Positions 62,413-64,000 of a DNA stretch of 64,000 nucleotides are shown piece by piece. The translations under genes and the position numbers were made by a program. Position 1 is the first letter of the stretch; each line of letters starts with the position of its first letter. The notes under the pieces were generated by a model, which was given only the letters and a program-made list of their open reading frames with translations, ran no database searches and had not been told where the DNA came from. This stretch comes from Arthrospiribacter ruber (GTDB taxonomy: Bacteria; Bacteroidota; Bacteroidia; Cytophagales; Cyclobacteriaceae), in NCBI RefSeq assembly GCF_019343195.1, contig NZ_RPHB01000004.1, positions 186,001 through 250,000 on the forward strand. The letters are read 5' to 3'.

Positions 62413-64000
62413 CAACAATTCAACCCTTCTATTGAGATCTCTCCCTTCTTCCGTATTGTTATCCGCTACAGGCCTGGTACCACCCCAACCTGAAATCCTT
62501 ATTCTCTCGAATTGAATTCCGTTCAAAGTCAGGTAACCCCTAATTTTTGAAGCTCTTTTCAGAGATAGATCTTTGTTCAAAACAGGATCTCCAGCATTAT
62601 CTGTATGCCCTTCCAATCTAATTTTCAAGGTTTCATTTTCTTTTAAGAAAGTAACAAGCTGGTCCAAAACCTGAATGGATTTGGCATCTGCAAAATCTGA
62701 GGTGCCTCTATTGAACTGAATGTTTTCCAGGACAATTGCTGTCCCTGCTACAGCTGGTTGCAGCAAAACTTCACCTTCAGGAAGATTTCTCCATTGATCA
62801 AGGCTCAGGTCTCTGGGTAAATGTCCGGAAGCTGTGATAAAAACAGCCTCAAATTGCCCCATGTCCATGGCTTCATTCAATTTGGATTGATTTTCGAATT
62901 CCAGCTTTTCTCCTCTATTGTTGGAAAGATATATCCTATATTCTAATTGACTTTTATCCCTGGAACTCAATACTTTTATTTCTTCGGATTGGTTTATTAC
63001 AGGTGTTTTTTCATCTTCTATTATGATATCTATCTGGTCATCTGCTTGCACAGAATCCGACTCAATTACCTGGAGCAGATCTTCCTGCTGGTCAATGGAT
63101 TCTGACAATACTTCATCCACCTGGCTCAGTTCAGATAATGGTATCTCTTCTTCCGAAACCAAATCCTCTACGTTATTTTCTGCCAGTTCAAATGCCGGAA
63201 CAACAGCATCAAACTGTACCATCATCAGATCACCGAAGCCTTCCGAATTTTGCGTGCTGGTAAAAATGGCTATACCATCATCTTTTGAAAGTAATGTATA
63301 ACCCATTTCAGTTCCAGAGGTATTGGCGTATTTGATAGCTTTTGGAGCTGTCCAAGAGGTCCAAGAATCATCCAATCTCTCGGAGAAAAAAATATCCTTT
63401 CCCCTTCCTTTTTCTTCGGAATTAGTGGAAAAATAAAGGATTCTTTGATCTGAAGAAATAAAAGGCGTCTGCTCTTGCCGGTAAGAATTAATGGTCTCCC
63501 CTAAATTTAAGGGGCTTGTCCAAACGTTTTCTGCTTCTTTGAAGCTTACATAAAGGTCTTCATTGCCAAATGACCCAAATGAATTAATAGACATTACAAT
63601 CACTCCCCCATCCTCACTGAGTCTTCCGCTAAAATGTTTGGAGGTATTCCTGAAATTGGAAATATCCAGCTTCCTGAGGTAGTTCCAATCCCTGCCGAAT
63701 TTGGAATATTGGTGAACTCCCTGTCCTCTCTCATTTCCCTCATGATAGACCAAGACACTAAGTGCGTCGGGAAAACCAACCACTACATCATTTCCTGTAG
63801 TGGAAAGACCGGGTATCCGCTGTGGTTTGCTCCAATTTCCATTTTTATCTCTTGTGCTTTTCCATATATCCCCATAGTCAGTGGCACCACCTTTATTGTC
63901 TGGATGGAATCCCACTGAAAAATAAAGATCTCCTTCCGGGGAAATTACTGGATGATGCTCATCATAAGGAGAATTTATGCCCTGGACAGGGCTCACCATT
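62401..64000 (-). CDS. PD40-repeat/OmpA-family envelope protein, N-terminus outside the window
   Basis: The visible 533 residues are the C-terminal part; the frame stays open past 64000, and the Met near 63999 is probably internal. The first half has WD40-like PD40 propeller repeats (SPYDEHHPVISPEGDLYFSVG, TPFISSDQRILYFSTN, GYTLLSKDDGIAIFTS), then an acidic linker (about 270-340), and a C-terminal OmpA domain (about 425-530) with RLEGHTDNAGD and LSLKRASKIRGYL, which bind peptidoglycan. This architecture is common in Bacteroidota envelope proteins, including PorE-like parts of the type IX secretion system. The specific role is open. Confidence 0.88.
   Translation of the reverse strand, partial: MVSPVQGINSPYDEHHPVISPEGDLYFSVGFHPDNKGGATDYGDIWKSTRDKNGNWSKPQRIPGLSTTGNDVVVGFPDALSVLVYHEGNERGQGVHQYSKFGRDWNYLRKLDISNFRNTSKHFSGRLSEDGGVIVMSINSFGSFGNEDLYVSFKEAENVWTSPLNLGETINSYRQEQTPFISSDQRILYFSTNSEEKGRGKDIFFSERLDDSWTSWTAPKAIKYANTSGTEMGYTLLSKDDGIAIFTSTQNSEGFGDLMMVQFDAVVPAFELAENNVEDLVSEEEIPLSELSQVDEVLSESIDQQEDLLQVIESDSVQADDQIDIIIEDEKTPVINQSEEIKVLSSRDKSQLEYRIYLSNNRGEKLEFENQSKLNEAMDMGQFEAVFITASGHLPRDLSLDQWRNLPEGEVLLQPAVAGTAIVLENIQFNRGTSDFADAKSIQVLDQLVTFLKENETLKIRLEGHTDNAGDPVLNKDLSLKRASKIRGYLTLNGIQFERIRISGWGGTRPVADNNTEEGRDLNRRVELLIEG

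Noticed and set aside
1-64000. CRISPR arrays, tRNA/rRNA genes, insertion sequences, phage or defence genes
   Set aside because: I looked for regular repeats, tRNA-like cloverleafs, transposase or integrase motifs and terminal inverted repeats and found none that could be supported by eye.

Overview
The window reads as chromosomal DNA of a bacterium of the Bacteroidota, most likely order Cytophagales and plausibly family Cyclobacteriaceae. The signs are a SusC/SusD pair, many short lipoprotein signals, promoters of the TAnnTTTG type, almost no classical ribosome-binding sites, and LacI-controlled sugar operons with close homologues in that group. The family placement is inference. No tRNA, rRNA, CRISPR array, insertion sequence, integrase or plasmid gene was found.

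Layout. 1-9.2 kb: a cut-off lipoprotein, an ATP-dependent DNA ligase overlapping an Lhr-type helicase, a TPR histidine kinase, and the potassium uptake pair trkA-trkH. 9.3-23.7 kb: mostly housekeeping and scattered genes (TPR protein, BNR-repeat lipoprotein, COG0523 GTPase, rmuC, two-domain TPR/zinc-finger protein, YfcC carrier, patatin lipase with an aldo/keto reductase, tyrS, TetR regulator). 23.8-28.5 kb: a susC-susD pair with no glycosidase or regulator beside it. 29.1-34.1 kb: an acyl-CoA operon (SDR, ACAD10/11-type acyl-CoA dehydrogenase, aminoglycoside-phosphotransferase-fold kinase, 3-hydroxyacyl-CoA dehydrogenase) with a divergent enoyl/quinone reductase. 34.1-37.1 kb: DUF1460 amidase, a DUF3307-satD pair with a striking double palindrome in front, and a DUF1801/YdeI protein.

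37.2-51.6 kb is a carbohydrate region. A GH2 enzyme is divergent from a tandem-DUF1080 lipoprotein plus a Tat-exported Gfo/Idh/MocA oxidoreductase, a pair fitting the C3-oxidation route of glycoside cleavage. Next come a LacI regulator and uxaC-SDR-uxuA (glucuronate to 2-keto-3-deoxygluconate), then GH43-LacI-GH67 (removal of glucuronic acid and xylose/arabinose from glucuronoxylan). The GH67 product, a glucuronate, can feed the uxaC pathway. The kinase and aldolase of that pathway are not in the window.

51.6-64 kb: a LytS/LytTR two-component pair preceded by an unannotated 28-residue membrane peptide, an alpha/beta hydrolase, the glycogen branching enzyme glgB, a LacI regulator divergent from a sodium symporter-GH100-like invertase-fructokinase operon (probable cytoplasmic sucrose use), and the end of a PD40/OmpA envelope protein.

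The observations most worth following are the split ACAD11-like kinase/dehydrogenase operon, the double TATCGT palindrome before satD, the C3-oxidation module, the 28-residue peptide, and three CG-centred LacI operators that assign each regulator to its operon. All functional assignments come from reading motifs; no database search was run.
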